The notes under the pieces: generated by a model
The model's database searches: none
Seen by the model: only the letters and a program-made list of their open reading frames with translations
Told to the model about the DNA's origin: nothing
In this document: one piece after another, positions 8,365 through 17,018 of the stretch
How positions within the stretch are numbered: the stretch's first letter is position 1
Layout of the letters: the number at the start of each line of letters is the position of its first letter
Made by a program: the position numbers and the translations under genes
Assembly: GCF_002095535.1 (NCBI RefSeq)
Contig: NZ_MLJI01000003.1
Coordinates: 62,001 to 126,000 of the forward strand
DNA length: 64,000 bases
Direction of reading: 5' to 3'
Source: Pantoea cypripedii
Lineage (GTDB): Bacteria; Pseudomonadota; Gammaproteobacteria; Enterobacterales; Enterobacteriaceae

Positions 8365-9530
8365 GGTTTCTTCCCTGTCTGCGGTTGTGTCGTCAGCAGC
8401 GCGCGCAACGCGGCACCGGGTGGGACCGGGGGTTTGCCACAAACAATGCGCGCCTTATCGATGAGGGTCAGCTGCCCGGCATAAAATCGGCCAATTAATC
8501 CGGCATTCAGCTGGTAAAAACGCTGCATCACCCGCCAGCGCTGATCGGGCTGACCAGCAAGAAACAGCATGCGATTCAGTAGACGGAAAAAGCGTTGTTC
8601 ACGCCACTGCTGCCGGGCAAAGGTTTCGATATGCTGGCTCAGCGTAGCGGCATCGGTGGGCAGCAGGCTGGCAATATGTTCCGCCAGTGTCACCGCCGTG
8701 GGGAATGAATAGCCGGTGGTGGCGTGGAATAATCCGGCGCGCAGACCGCTACAGGGTTGTCCACGTTGCTGTTGCCAGAAAGCGTCAATATCGCCGTTCA
8801 GGGTGATAGGCAATGCACCGCGTTCCTCGCGTATCAGCAGGCTCAGGTGCCAGCGCTGCTGCCGGGCATAATCGGCGATATTTTGCCGGGCAACTTCCTG
8901 TGCCAGCAGGGGGGTGTCGATATAGTGGGTATCCTCAATCAACAGCCGGTCGCTGCTGAGGGGCAAGGTGTAGACAAACCGGTAACCCTGATGCTGTGGC
9001 ACCGTGGCATCCATCAGTATTGGCTGGGTTAGCCCATGCGGCTGCGCCAGCTGCCATTCCTGACCAATAAACACCTGATAGCCGAGGGACAGATGCGGGG
9101 AATATTGCACGCCACGTCCGTCGATCACTACCGGAGACTGCCACTGACGACCATCTGCCAGAGTGACACTATTGGGGGTAATCTGTTGCACGGCACAGCC
9201 GGTGCATAAATCATCGCCGAATGTGGCACGCAGCTGGCGGGCAAAAGTGGCCGAAGAGATAGAGAAATAATCACCGGGCAGGTTGCGCTGCAACGCCGGG
9301 AAACGCACCTGATAACCCGACCAGCGTGAGGTGATGAGTGGCGCGATCCAGCGATGCTGATCGGCCTGTAAATCGTCCTGATGAAACGACCAGGTATGGT
9401 TGCCGCCCGCCTGTGGCTGGCTTTCCAGCAGCAGGCATTTCAGCATGGGGTGTTGCTGGCGCAACCGCAGGGCGATCAATCCATTTGCCAGCCCGGCGCC
9501 CACCAGAATCACATCATAGCGGCTGGTCAG
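8361..9530 (-). CDS. crtY: Lycopene beta-cyclase, probable CTG start
   Basis: Cyclises both ends of lycopene to beta-carotene. The Rossmann motif GAGLANG and the GGNHTWSFH segment are typical of bacterial CrtY. The first standard start is GTG at 9512, but that removes the conserved Tyr-Asp before ILVGAG. The frame is open upstream to a TAA at 9552-9554 and has no ATG, GTG or TTG there. A CTG at 9528-9530 gives TSRYDVILVGAG, is preceded by GGCGAGG with five bases spacing, and overlaps the crtE stop as CTGA, like the ATGA junctions downstream. I therefore place the start there (389 residues), with GTG 9512 (383 residues) as the alternative. Confidence 0.9.
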   Translation of the reverse strand: MTSRYDVILVGAGLANGLIALRLRQQHPMLKCLLLESQPQAGGNHTWSFHQDDLQADQHRWIAPLITSRWSGYQVRFPALQRNLPGDYFSISSATFARQLRATFGDDLCTGCAVQQITPNSVTLADGRQWQSPVVIDGRGVQYSPHLSLGYQVFIGQEWQLAQPHGLTQPILMDATVPQHQGYRFVYTLPLSSDRLLIEDTHYIDTPLLAQEVARQNIADYARQQRWHLSLLIREERGALPITLNGDIDAFWQQQRGQPCSGLRAGLFHATTGYSFPTAVTLAEHIASLLPTDAATLSQHIETFARQQWREQRFFRLLNRMLFLAGQPDQRWRVMQRFYQLNAGLIGRFYAGQLTLIDKARIVCGKPPVPPGAALRALLTTQPQTGKKP

Positions 9531-10432
9531 TTGAACCTCGCCAGCTGTTGATTAAACAGGGCGTGCATATACTGACGGGTGGCCATACCGCGATGGCAGG
9601 CACAGGCCAGATGGGCATCGGCGCTGCGCAAATGGTCACGTAAGCGGCGCTCGGCACCTTCTGCGCCCAGCATCGCGACCAGCGTGGATTTGCCCTGGTC
9701 CTGGTGGCGATCTTTCCCGGTGTGCTGGCCGCCATCGGCGAGATCGTCAAGCAACTGAAAGGCCTGACCTAAATCCTGCGCAAAGAAACTCAACTTGAGT
9801 CGTACCGATGGCGAAGCGTTGGCGGCGATTGCCGCCATTTGCAGCGTGGCGCGAAATAACACGCTGGTTTTGAGTTCATTGGTGAGTTCGATATCTGCGG
9901 TGCTGCGCGCGTGTGCGCCATCATGCAGATCCTGAAATTGCCCCTGCACCAGTCCCTGCAAACCGACTGCCGATGAGAGCTCGGCAATGGCGGCGGATTT
10001 ATGTTTTGCTGCCAGACCGGGTGCCAGTGCGATCACTTCGAAAGCGCGGCTGAGTAAGGCCACCGCTGCGAGGATCGCCACATTCTCGCCAAATTCGCGG
10101 TGCACGGTGGGGCGGCCCCGACGCATCTGGGCATTATCCATCGAGGGGATGTCATCAAGGATCAACGAGGCGGCATGTACCATCTCCACTGCGCAAGCCA
10201 GATCCAGCAGGCCGGGTTGTTGCGTATCACAACCCATATCATGCGCAGCCAGCAACAGCAGCAGGGGACGAATGCGTTTACCGGGAGCGAGCGTGCCTGC
10301 CCGCATGGCTGCCCGTACCCGATCGGCCTGCTGTCCGCCGGGCAGCAGCTGCTCAAGGTGTGACTGCAACCGCTGTTGCAGGCGGTGCAATTCGCTGTAC
10401 GAGTTGGCAAGGGTATCGACACGGGCGGTCAT
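9527..10432 (-). CDS. crtE: Geranylgeranyl diphosphate synthase
   Basis: 301 residues from the ATG at 10432. A TTG at 10444 would add four residues. Makes the C20 precursor from farnesyl or dimethylallyl diphosphate plus isopentenyl diphosphate. The first aspartate-rich motif is D93-D-IPSM-D99, and the second is the shortened LLDDLADG (D229-D230), as in Pantoea CrtE. It is the first gene of the operon. In most Pantoea clusters idi and/or crtX lie between crtE and crtY, and here the two genes overlap directly, so both are absent. Confidence 0.95.
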   Translation of the reverse strand: MTARVDTLANSYSELHRLQQRLQSHLEQLLPGGQQADRVRAAMRAGTLAPGKRIRPLLLLLAAHDMGCDTQQPGLLDLACAVEMVHAASLILDDIPSMDNAQMRRGRPTVHREFGENVAILAAVALLSRAFEVIALAPGLAAKHKSAAIAELSSAVGLQGLVQGQFQDLHDGAHARSTADIELTNELKTSVLFRATLQMAAIAANASPSVRLKLSFFAQDLGQAFQLLDDLADGGQHTGKDRHQDQGKSTLVAMLGAEGAERRLRDHLRSADAHLACACHRGMATRQYMHALFNQQLARFN

Positions 10433-10659
10433 AGCATGTTCCAAAGGTTGTTAAGTCTTTGTGGTTTTTTTAACCGTAGACCGCACAGGGAGAGTTCGCC
10501 AGATAAGCGAAGCGATTTGTATTGAGACTCTGCTTATGGCTGGCCCCAAATAGCACATTGGCTAACGTGATCGCTGCGACGAAATACGTAACCACTCGCC
10601 GTAACATAACGTTAATCCGTTAGTCTGAAGATCAACCCATTTTTATCGCGGAAAGAAAA

Positions 10660-11601
10660 ATGCCAACCACACAACCTGAAATCCTTATTATTCAGCCGTT
10701 GATGCCGCAGCTGGATGAAAAGCTGACGCAACATTTTCACTGCCATCGTTTATATGAACATACTGACCCGGCGTTATTTTTGCAGCGTCAGGGACAATCA
10801 ATCGAGGCAATTGTCACCAGGGGTGATGTTGGGGTGGAAAATGCGATTCTGACGGCATTACCGGCCTGCAAAGCGATTGCCGTTTTTGGTGTGGGTACCG
10901 ATCGTATCGATCTCGCCAATGCCGCATCCCGCCAGATTCAGGTGAGTATCACCAAAGATATTCTGACTGAGGATGTGGCGGATCTGGCGCTGGGACTGAC
11001 GCTGGCCTTTTCCCGTAAATTGCTGCATTACAATCAGTTTGCCCGTTCCGGGCAGTGGGAAGCGCAGGCTCCGGTGCTTTCCAGCAAAGTCAGCGGTAAA
11101 AAGTTAGGCATCGCCGGGCTGGGCGCGATTGGTCTGGCCATCGCCCGCCGCGCCGAAGCCTTTGGCATGGAGGTGGCTTACACCGCCCGCAGTGCCAAAG
11201 CGGTGAACTATCGCCGTTGCGACAATATTGAACAACTGGCGGCATTCAGTGACTTTCTGGTGCTGGCTTTGCCGGGCAGTGCGGAGAACCAACACATCGT
11301 CGATCAAACGGTGCTGAAAGCACTTGGCGCTGAGGGTGTGCTGATCAATGTGGCGCGTGGCAATGTGGTCAATGAAGCCGATCTGATTGCGGCGTTGCAG
11401 CAGGGAATAATTAAAGGCGCGGCACTGGATGTTTATCCGCAGGAGCCCGTTATTAACCCGGCACTTTGTGCGCTGGAGAATGTGATATTAATGCCGCATA
11501 TTGCCAGTGCCACGTATGAAACGCGGGAACAAATGGCAAATAATGTGCTGGAGAATTTGTTGTCATATTTCGCCACCGGAAAAATCGTCACTCCGGTATA
11601 A
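10660..11601 (+). CDS. D-2-hydroxyacid dehydrogenase (hydroxypyruvate/glyoxylate reductase type)
   Basis: 313 residues, preceded by GGAAAG. NAD(P)-linked reduction of 2-oxoacids to D-2-hydroxyacids. The nucleotide-binding motif is G153-x-G155-x2-G158, and the catalytic triad is R233 (NVARGN), E262 (PQEP) and H280 (MPHIAS). Length and motifs fit GhrB/hydroxyphenylpyruvate reductase-like enzymes. The exact substrate is unknown. It is divergent from crtE across a 227-bp gap. The adjacent DadA-like oxidase runs in the same direction 123 bp downstream but no functional link is evident. Confidence 0.85.
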   Translation: MPTTQPEILIIQPLMPQLDEKLTQHFHCHRLYEHTDPALFLQRQGQSIEAIVTRGDVGVENAILTALPACKAIAVFGVGTDRIDLANAASRQIQVSITKDILTEDVADLALGLTLAFSRKLLHYNQFARSGQWEAQAPVLSSKVSGKKLGIAGLGAIGLAIARRAEAFGMEVAYTARSAKAVNYRRCDNIEQLAAFSDFLVLALPGSAENQHIVDQTVLKALGAEGVLINVARGNVVNEADLIAALQQGIIKGAALDVYPQEPVINPALCALENVILMPHIASATYETREQMANNVLENLLSYFATGKIVTPV

Positions 11602-11724
11602 TTTTACTCTCTGACTTCAGAAGAAAAACTTATATCTATTGAATCAATGTTGCTGGCGGGAATTTCCTTTCCGCTGGCAGCGATTGATTATGATATGGTT
11701 GATTTTTTTTCCAGGGAGCCAGAT

Positions 11725-12903
11725 ATGACAGCACAAAAAATCGCAGTAATCGGTGGCGGCGTCATCGGCATGGCGGTGGCGCGCGCACTGGCCTTGCAGG
11801 GCACGCAGGTGACCATTTTCGAGCAGCAGCATATTGGCGCAGGCACCAGCAGCACCTCCTTTGCCTGGCTGAACTCCAATGGCAAACAGCCGGAGAGTTA
11901 TCACCAGCTCAATGTGCTGTCGATGGAAGAACACGTGAAATTGCAGCTGTCGCACCCCTCTGCTTTGCGCTGGCTGGAAACCTGTGGCACCTGGGAATGG
12001 GCCTCAGAGGCCGGTCAGGCTGAACTCCAGCAGCGTGCCACACGGCTGCAATCCATCGGCTACCCGGCACGGGAAGTCACGCTGGGCGAATTGCAGCGCG
12101 AAATCCCGGAACTGCGCAGTACGGCGGTCAGCGGCAGCCTGTGGCATTTCCCTGCTGAATCACTGCTTTATCCCGCGATTTATCTGGCCCGGTTATGGGC
12201 GGATGCCCGTGCCGCCGGTGCGATCTTATACCAGCATTGCCAGGTGACGGATGTGCAGGAAAGTGCCAGTCAGGTCAGCTTACAGCTGGATAACGGCGAA
12301 CGCTGGCAGGGCGATCGGCTGGTGGTGGCGACCGGGCGCTGGTCCGCTGAATTTCTGACACATCTCGGCCTGCAACTGGCGCTGACGGATGCCAGCCAGC
12401 CCAATAAAATCGGCTGTAGCTTCCTGGCGCGTACTGCGCCGCAGCCGTTATCGCTGGGCACCAACCTGATTTCGCCGCAGTTGAATGTGCGTCCCGATGG
12501 TGGCGGACGTCTGCTGTTGCAGGCGCTGGATCTGGATGACCAGGCCGATCCCGCCGCGCCTCCCGCGACCGATAGCGATGTTGCCCGCCAGATGCAGGCA
12601 CGCTACCGCGAATTGTTTGATGACGCCGGTTCGCTGCAAATTGAGCAGATTGTAGTGGGGCAGCGTGCTCGTCCGGCCGATGGCTTACCGGCGCTGGGAT
12701 TTGTCACACCGCATCAGCGGGTGTATCTCGCGGTGATGCACAGCGGGATGACGCTGTCGCCGCTGATTGGCCGCCTGGTGGCAGAGGAGCTAATCAGCGA
12801 TAGCTCCAGCGCTTTGTTAACGGATTTCCGCCCACAGCGGTTACTGGGAAAAACGGCGGCTGACTTCCCGACACCGGTCCATTACTTCCCGGCTGCTCAG
12901 TAA
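11725..12903 (+). CDS. FAD-dependent amino-acid oxidase/dehydrogenase (DadA-like)
   Basis: 392 residues from the ATG at 11725, which has GGGAG eight bases upstream. The longer reading from 11647 is unlikely. The FAD motif GGGVIG lies at 10-15, followed by an acidic strand end (FEQQHIGAGTSS). The C-terminal GLPALGFV and HSGMTLSPLIGR segments are typical of D-amino-acid dehydrogenase/glycine-oxidase-type flavoproteins. It probably oxidises an amine or D-amino acid. It is soluble, with no membrane segment. The substrate is not assignable. Confidence 0.8.
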   Translation: MTAQKIAVIGGGVIGMAVARALALQGTQVTIFEQQHIGAGTSSTSFAWLNSNGKQPESYHQLNVLSMEEHVKLQLSHPSALRWLETCGTWEWASEAGQAELQQRATRLQSIGYPAREVTLGELQREIPELRSTAVSGSLWHFPAESLLYPAIYLARLWADARAAGAILYQHCQVTDVQESASQVSLQLDNGERWQGDRLVVATGRWSAEFLTHLGLQLALTDASQPNKIGCSFLARTAPQPLSLGTNLISPQLNVRPDGGGRLLLQALDLDDQADPAAPPATDSDVARQMQARYRELFDDAGSLQIEQIVVGQRARPADGLPALGFVTPHQRVYLAVMHSGMTLSPLIGRLVAEELISDSSSALLTDFRPQRLLGKTAADFPTPVHYFPAAQ

Positions 12904-13014
12904 TAATGTTCCGAATATATCATTTGTGAAATTTTTGTGTTGTTTGCTGGTGTATTTTTGCTACCGTTGCTAATAACGCATCATCAACAACTTAACCTGT
13001 TTCACGGAGGGGAT

Positions 13015-14037
13015 ATGAAAGTCGGATTAGTGGGTTACGGCACCGGTGGTCAGAACTTCCATGCACCATTTATTTCAGCAGCTGAAGGATTGGAACTGGC
13101 AGGTATAGTGGCGCGCGCCCCTGCCACCATCGCTAAAGTCAGGGCTGATTTCCCGGATGTCGCTATTTACCCCAGCCTGACGGCGTTGCTGGCTGCGGGG
13201 GTGGATATTGTCACCATCACGACACCACCGCAAACGCGGCGTGAACTGGTGCTGGAAGCGATTGCAGCAGGGGTAGCAGTGATTGCCGATAAGCCCTTTG
13301 CTCCGGACGCGAAGACCGGACGCGAACTGGCCGCTGCCGCCCGCGCTAAAGGCGTGGTGCTTGGTGTCTATCACAACCGCCGTTTTGATGCGGATATGCA
13401 GACGCTGCGCCAGCTGATTGAACAGCAAAAGGTTGGCAAGTTATGGCGCTTGCATAACCGTATGGATCTCGACGAACCGCACACGCTGGAAGGCGGGGAA
13501 ACGGGTGGATTGCTGCGCGATATGGGCAGCCATCTGGTGGACCAGGCGATGTGGCTGATGGGGCCGGTGACCTCGGTGCTGGCGCATCTGGATATCGTCG
13601 ATCGCCCCGAAGGGCCGACGGATGCCAGCTTTGTGCTGACGTTAACCCATAGCAGCGGCGCGCATTCTTATATCTCCTCCAGTAAAATCAATCATCTGTC
13701 GATGCGTGAGCTACGTTTGTACGGTGACAAAGGCAGTTATGTCGCCCAGGGTTCAGATGTGCAGGCGCGTGAGATCTATGCCGGTAAGCGTCCGCTGGAT
13801 GATCTGGCAGGTTGGGGATTCGAACCCCAACAGCACTGGGGCACGCTGCATACCGCGGCGGGTGCGGAGAAGATCCCGTCGGCGCAGGGGGCCTATCATG
13901 ATTATTACGCCGCATTTGCGGCGGCGGTGCAAAACGGTAGCGCGCCGCCGGTGACGACGGAGCAGGCGATTAGCGTGCTGGAAGTGCTGGATGCGGCGTT
14001 TGTCAGCGCGCGTGAAGGGCGGATTGTTAATATTTAA
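13015..14037 (+). CDS. Gfo/Idh/MocA-family oxidoreductase
   Basis: 340 residues. The ATG at 13015 follows a strong GGAGGGG. The NAD(P)-binding motif is GYGTGG (7-12), the conserved D-K-P is at 92-94, and the catalytic region D169-MGSH173-LVD176 is present. It resembles YdgJ/YhhX-type dehydrogenases acting on sugars or inositols. Stand-alone. Its end faces the peptide transporter operon across the palindromic repeat at 14.04-14.2 kb. Confidence 0.85.
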   Translation: MKVGLVGYGTGGQNFHAPFISAAEGLELAGIVARAPATIAKVRADFPDVAIYPSLTALLAAGVDIVTITTPPQTRRELVLEAIAAGVAVIADKPFAPDAKTGRELAAAARAKGVVLGVYHNRRFDADMQTLRQLIEQQKVGKLWRLHNRMDLDEPHTLEGGETGGLLRDMGSHLVDQAMWLMGPVTSVLAHLDIVDRPEGPTDASFVLTLTHSSGAHSYISSSKINHLSMRELRLYGDKGSYVAQGSDVQAREIYAGKRPLDDLAGWGFEPQQHWGTLHTAAGAEKIPSAQGAYHDYYAAFAAAVQNGSAPPVTTEQAISVLEVLDAAFVSAREGRIVNI

Positions 14038-14043
14038 ATTCAC

Positions 14044-14206
14044 GTAGCTACCGTCTTGAGCGTCAATCCCTGGTGCGAATAAATTCGCACCCTACGGCTG
14101 TAGGGGCGGCATTAATGCCGACCAGGTCAATAACAGCACGGAGCCGTAGCGGCGCGATTTATCGCGCGCCTTTTAAAACCCTGCGCGATAAATCGCGCCG
14201 CTACGG
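14044..14206. repeat. Modular palindromic repeat, copy A
   Basis: Three palindromic modules: GGTGCGAATAAATTCGCACC, GGCATTAATGCC and GCGCGATTTATCGCGC. Positions 14044-14167 match, inverted and with few mismatches, the copy at 46396-46519. The last module is present twice head-to-head here, giving 24-bp perfect arms at 14144-14167 and 14183-14206 that could fold as one large hairpin. It lies between two convergent genes, a typical site for intergenic REP/MITE-like elements. Confidence 0.8.
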
Positions 14207-14216
14207 GCCCCTGCCG

Positions 14217-15146
14217 TTATCCAGCTTGCCAGCAGCGCACCGATCGTTCCCCCTCGATCACCCGCAGCATCTGCGGTTGCCCACAAGCTTCCTTCGCCTG
14301 TGGGCAGCGATCGCGGAAATAGCAGCCCGCAGGCAGAATACGGTTGCCGGGCAGGTCGGTTTTGCGTAACGCAATATGCTCCGCGAGGGGTTGGTGAATA
14401 TCAGGCACCGAAGCCAGCAGCAGCTGGGTATAAGGATGTTGCGGCTCGGACAACACCTGTTCTGCTTTCCCCAGCTCGACAATCTGCCCGAGATACATCA
14501 CCGCCACACGATCGCTCATATGCCGCACCACCGACACGTTATGCGAGATCAGCACATACGTCAGGTTGCGTTGTTGTTGTAGCGTGACCAGCAGATTGAG
14601 GATCTGCGCCTGTACCGAGATATCCAGCGCTGATGTCGGTTCATCCAGCACGATAATATCCGGGCTGGAAGAGAGGGCACGGGCGATGGCGATACGCTGA
14701 CGTTGTCCGCCCGAAAAAGCGTGTGGCAGACGATCCAGATATTCCACACGAATCCCCACCAGCTGCGCCAGCTCTGCCGCCAGCTGTCGCCTGGCTGACT
14801 CTTTCAGACGCTGCTGAATCCATACCGGCTCGGTGATAATGCGCCACACCGGCAGGCGCGGGTCTAGCGAGGACAGCGGGTCCTGAAACACCATCTGCAT
14901 AGTGCTCGCAGCCTGCCCGGTCCGCTGGCACTGCCCTTGCTGAGGTTGCAGCATCCCCATCAGCAACTGGGCGAGGGTGCTTTTGCCGCAGCCCGATTCG
15001 CCGACAATCCCCAGGGTTTCACCGCGTTTGAGTTGCAGATCGAGACCATTCAGCGCATGGGCCTGTTCCGTCACACGGCCCAGCCAGTTACGGCGTAACG
15101 GGAAATTGACGTGCACATCGCGCAGTTCCAGCAACATCTCAGACAT
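14217..15146 (-). CDS. ddpF: Peptide ABC transporter ATP-binding protein (DppF/DdpF type)
   Basis: 309 residues. Walker A GESGCGKST (49-57), signature SGGQ (145-148) and Walker B ending DEP (168-170). The C-terminal extension with cysteines (CYFRDRCPQAKEAC) is characteristic of dipeptide/oligopeptide ATPases. Pairs with the upstream ATPase to drive the two permeases. The start overlaps the preceding gene by 8 bp. Last gene of the rpiR-ddpXABCDF-like operon. Confidence 0.85.
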   Translation of the reverse strand: MSEMLLELRDVHVNFPLRRNWLGRVTEQAHALNGLDLQLKRGETLGIVGESGCGKSTLAQLLMGMLQPQQGQCQRTGQAASTMQMVFQDPLSSLDPRLPVWRIITEPVWIQQRLKESARRQLAAELAQLVGIRVEYLDRLPHAFSGGQRQRIAIARALSSSPDIIVLDEPTSALDISVQAQILNLLVTLQQQRNLTYVLISHNVSVVRHMSDRVAVMYLGQIVELGKAEQVLSEPQHPYTQLLLASVPDIHQPLAEHIALRKTDLPGNRILPAGCYFRDRCPQAKEACGQPQMLRVIEGERSVRCWQAG

Positions 15147-16125
15147 AAGCGTTCTCCTGTTGCGGATACCAGCAGGCGGTAAACTGGCTGGCGTTGCCGT
15201 AGGGTTGCAGCGTAGGGATTTCAGCGCAACGCGGCCCGGCAGCGAAACAGCGATCGCGGAAGGCGCAACCGGTGGGTAAATGCGCCAGATTGGGTACGGT
15301 GCCGGGGATCGCGGGCAGGGTTGATCGTGGCGCGCGCTGTTCCGGGGCGCACTGCAATAATCCCTGGGTATAGGGATGAACCGGGTGCTGAATCAGATCC
15401 TGCGTTGCTCCGCGCTCAATCACGCTACCGGCATACATCACATACAAGCGATCGCATAACTGCGACACCACCGCCATATCATGGCTGATAAACAGCACCG
15501 AGGTGCCGCTGGTACGCGCTTTCTGCTTCAGCAGGCGCAGCACCTGAAGCTGCACCGTTACATCCAGCGCGGTGGTCGGTTCATCGGCGATGATCAACGT
15601 CGGGTCGCAGGAGAAAGCCAGCGCAATCATCACGCGCTGACGCATGCCGCCGGAGAGTTCAAACGGATAACGTTTCATCACCTGCGCGGCATCGGGGATT
15701 TGCATCTCCTCCAGCAGGCTGATGGCTTTTTCTTGTGCCGCTTTGCGCGTCAGTGCCTGGTGATGACGGATCACCTCAATGATTTGTCGACCAATGCGTC
15801 GGGTCGGGTTGAGTGCCGTCATCGGTTCCTGAAAAATCATCGCCACGCGTGAGCCGCGCCACTGACGCAGCTGTTTTTCGCTGGCGCGTAACACATCCTC
15901 CCCGAGTAAGGTGACCTCGCCCTGCGGCACACGATAACGTCCCTCAGGCAGCAGGCGCATGGCCAGCATTGCGGTAACTGATTTCCCGGAACCTGACTCG
16001 CCTACCACCCCGACAATCTCGCCACGCCCTACGTTGAGAGACACATGATTCAGCGCGTGAACTTCACCCTGATAGATCGGGAAACTTAACTGCACATCGC
16101 GCATTTCCAGTACCGAAGCCACCAT
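15139..16125 (-). CDS. ddpD: Peptide ABC transporter ATP-binding protein (DppD/DdpD type)
   Basis: 328 residues. Walker A GESGSGKS (42-49), LSGGMRQR signature, an ADEPTTALD Walker B region and the cysteine-containing oligopeptide C-terminal domain (CAFRDRCFAAGPRC). Second of two non-identical ATPases. It shares one base with the stop of the upstream permease, showing tight coupling. Confidence 0.85.
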   Translation of the reverse strand: MVASVLEMRDVQLSFPIYQGEVHALNHVSLNVGRGEIVGVVGESGSGKSVTAMLAMRLLPEGRYRVPQGEVTLLGEDVLRASEKQLRQWRGSRVAMIFQEPMTALNPTRRIGRQIIEVIRHHQALTRKAAQEKAISLLEEMQIPDAAQVMKRYPFELSGGMRQRVMIALAFSCDPTLIIADEPTTALDVTVQLQVLRLLKQKARTSGTSVLFISHDMAVVSQLCDRLYVMYAGSVIERGATQDLIQHPVHPYTQGLLQCAPEQRAPRSTLPAIPGTVPNLAHLPTGCAFRDRCFAAGPRCAEIPTLQPYGNASQFTACWYPQQENAYV

Positions 16126-17018
16126 CAGTGTTGTCCTCCCGTTTTCGGGTCGAGCAGGTCACGCAGGCCGTCACCAAACAGGTTAAAGCCAACCGCAGTG
16201 ATCAGGATGGCCGCACCGGGGAAGGTGCAGTACCACCATTGATCCAATACGTAATTACGACCGACCGCCACCATCGCTCCCCATTCAGCGGTCGGTTGTT
16301 GCGCGCCAAGGCCGATAAAACCCAGCGTTGCTGCCATCAGAATCGCGCTGCCGATATCCAGCGATGCCTGCACGATCAACGGCGGCAGGGCGTTGCGCAG
16401 GATATGCCAGCTGATCAGATGCCAGCGTGAAGCACCAAAGGTGCGTGCGGCCTGCACATAGGTAAACTGGCGCACGATCAGCGTTTGTCCGCGTGCCAGT
16501 CGCACGTAAAACGGGATGCGCACGATGGCAATTGCCAGCATGGCATTCATCAGGCTCGGCCCCAGCGCTGCCGCCAGCGCCATGGTCAGTACCAGCGACG
16601 GAATCGATAACATGATATCCATCAGCCGCATGATCAGCGCATCACCGCGCCCGCCGAGCACGCCGGAAAAGCAACCCAGCAGCGAGCCAATTCCTCCGGC
16701 AATCACCACCACCATCAATCCCGCCACCATCGATTGCTGGCTACCGACCAGCACGCGGCTGAACAGATCGCGGCCCACTTCATCGGTGCCAAACCAATGC
16801 AGCGCGGAGGGGGCCTGCAACCTGGCGGTGAGGTCCAGCGCGTTGGGATCGTAGGGTGCCAGCCACGGCGACAGCACCAGCAGCAATAACATCAGCAGCA
16901 TAATCAGCCCGCCCACTAAGGTCAGCGGACTTTGGCGCAGCAGCCAGAAGGTGCGTTTCAGGCTGGTCTGCCAGGCTTTATTGCTGCGGACGCGCGGTTC
17001 GACTTCCGTCATCATCAT
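16125..17018 (-). CDS. ddpC: Peptide ABC transporter permease (DppC/DdpC type)
   Basis: 297 residues, beginning with three consecutive Met codons (17018 chosen). An N-terminal OppC-like segment and first helix precede a periplasmic loop with HWFGTDEVGRDLFSRVL, the hallmark of DppC/OppC permeases. The ATPase-docking loop contains EAA-like AARTFGASRWHLI. Five further helices. Overlaps the upstream permease by 4 bp. Confidence 0.85.
   Translation of the reverse strand: MMMTEVEPRVRSNKAWQTSLKRTFWLLRQSPLTLVGGLIMLLMLLLLVLSPWLAPYDPNALDLTARLQAPSALHWFGTDEVGRDLFSRVLVGSQQSMVAGLMVVVIAGGIGSLLGCFSGVLGGRGDALIMRLMDIMLSIPSLVLTMALAAALGPSLMNAMLAIAIVRIPFYVRLARGQTLIVRQFTYVQAARTFGASRWHLISWHILRNALPPLIVQASLDIGSAILMAATLGFIGLGAQQPTAEWGAMVAVGRNYVLDQWWYCTFPGAAILITAVGFNLFGDGLRDLLDPKTGGQH

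Noticed and set aside
13814..13828. GGGGATTCGAACCCC, like a tRNA T-arm
   Set aside because: It lies within the Gfo/Idh/MocA reading frame and no acceptor stem or anticodon arm can be paired around it.
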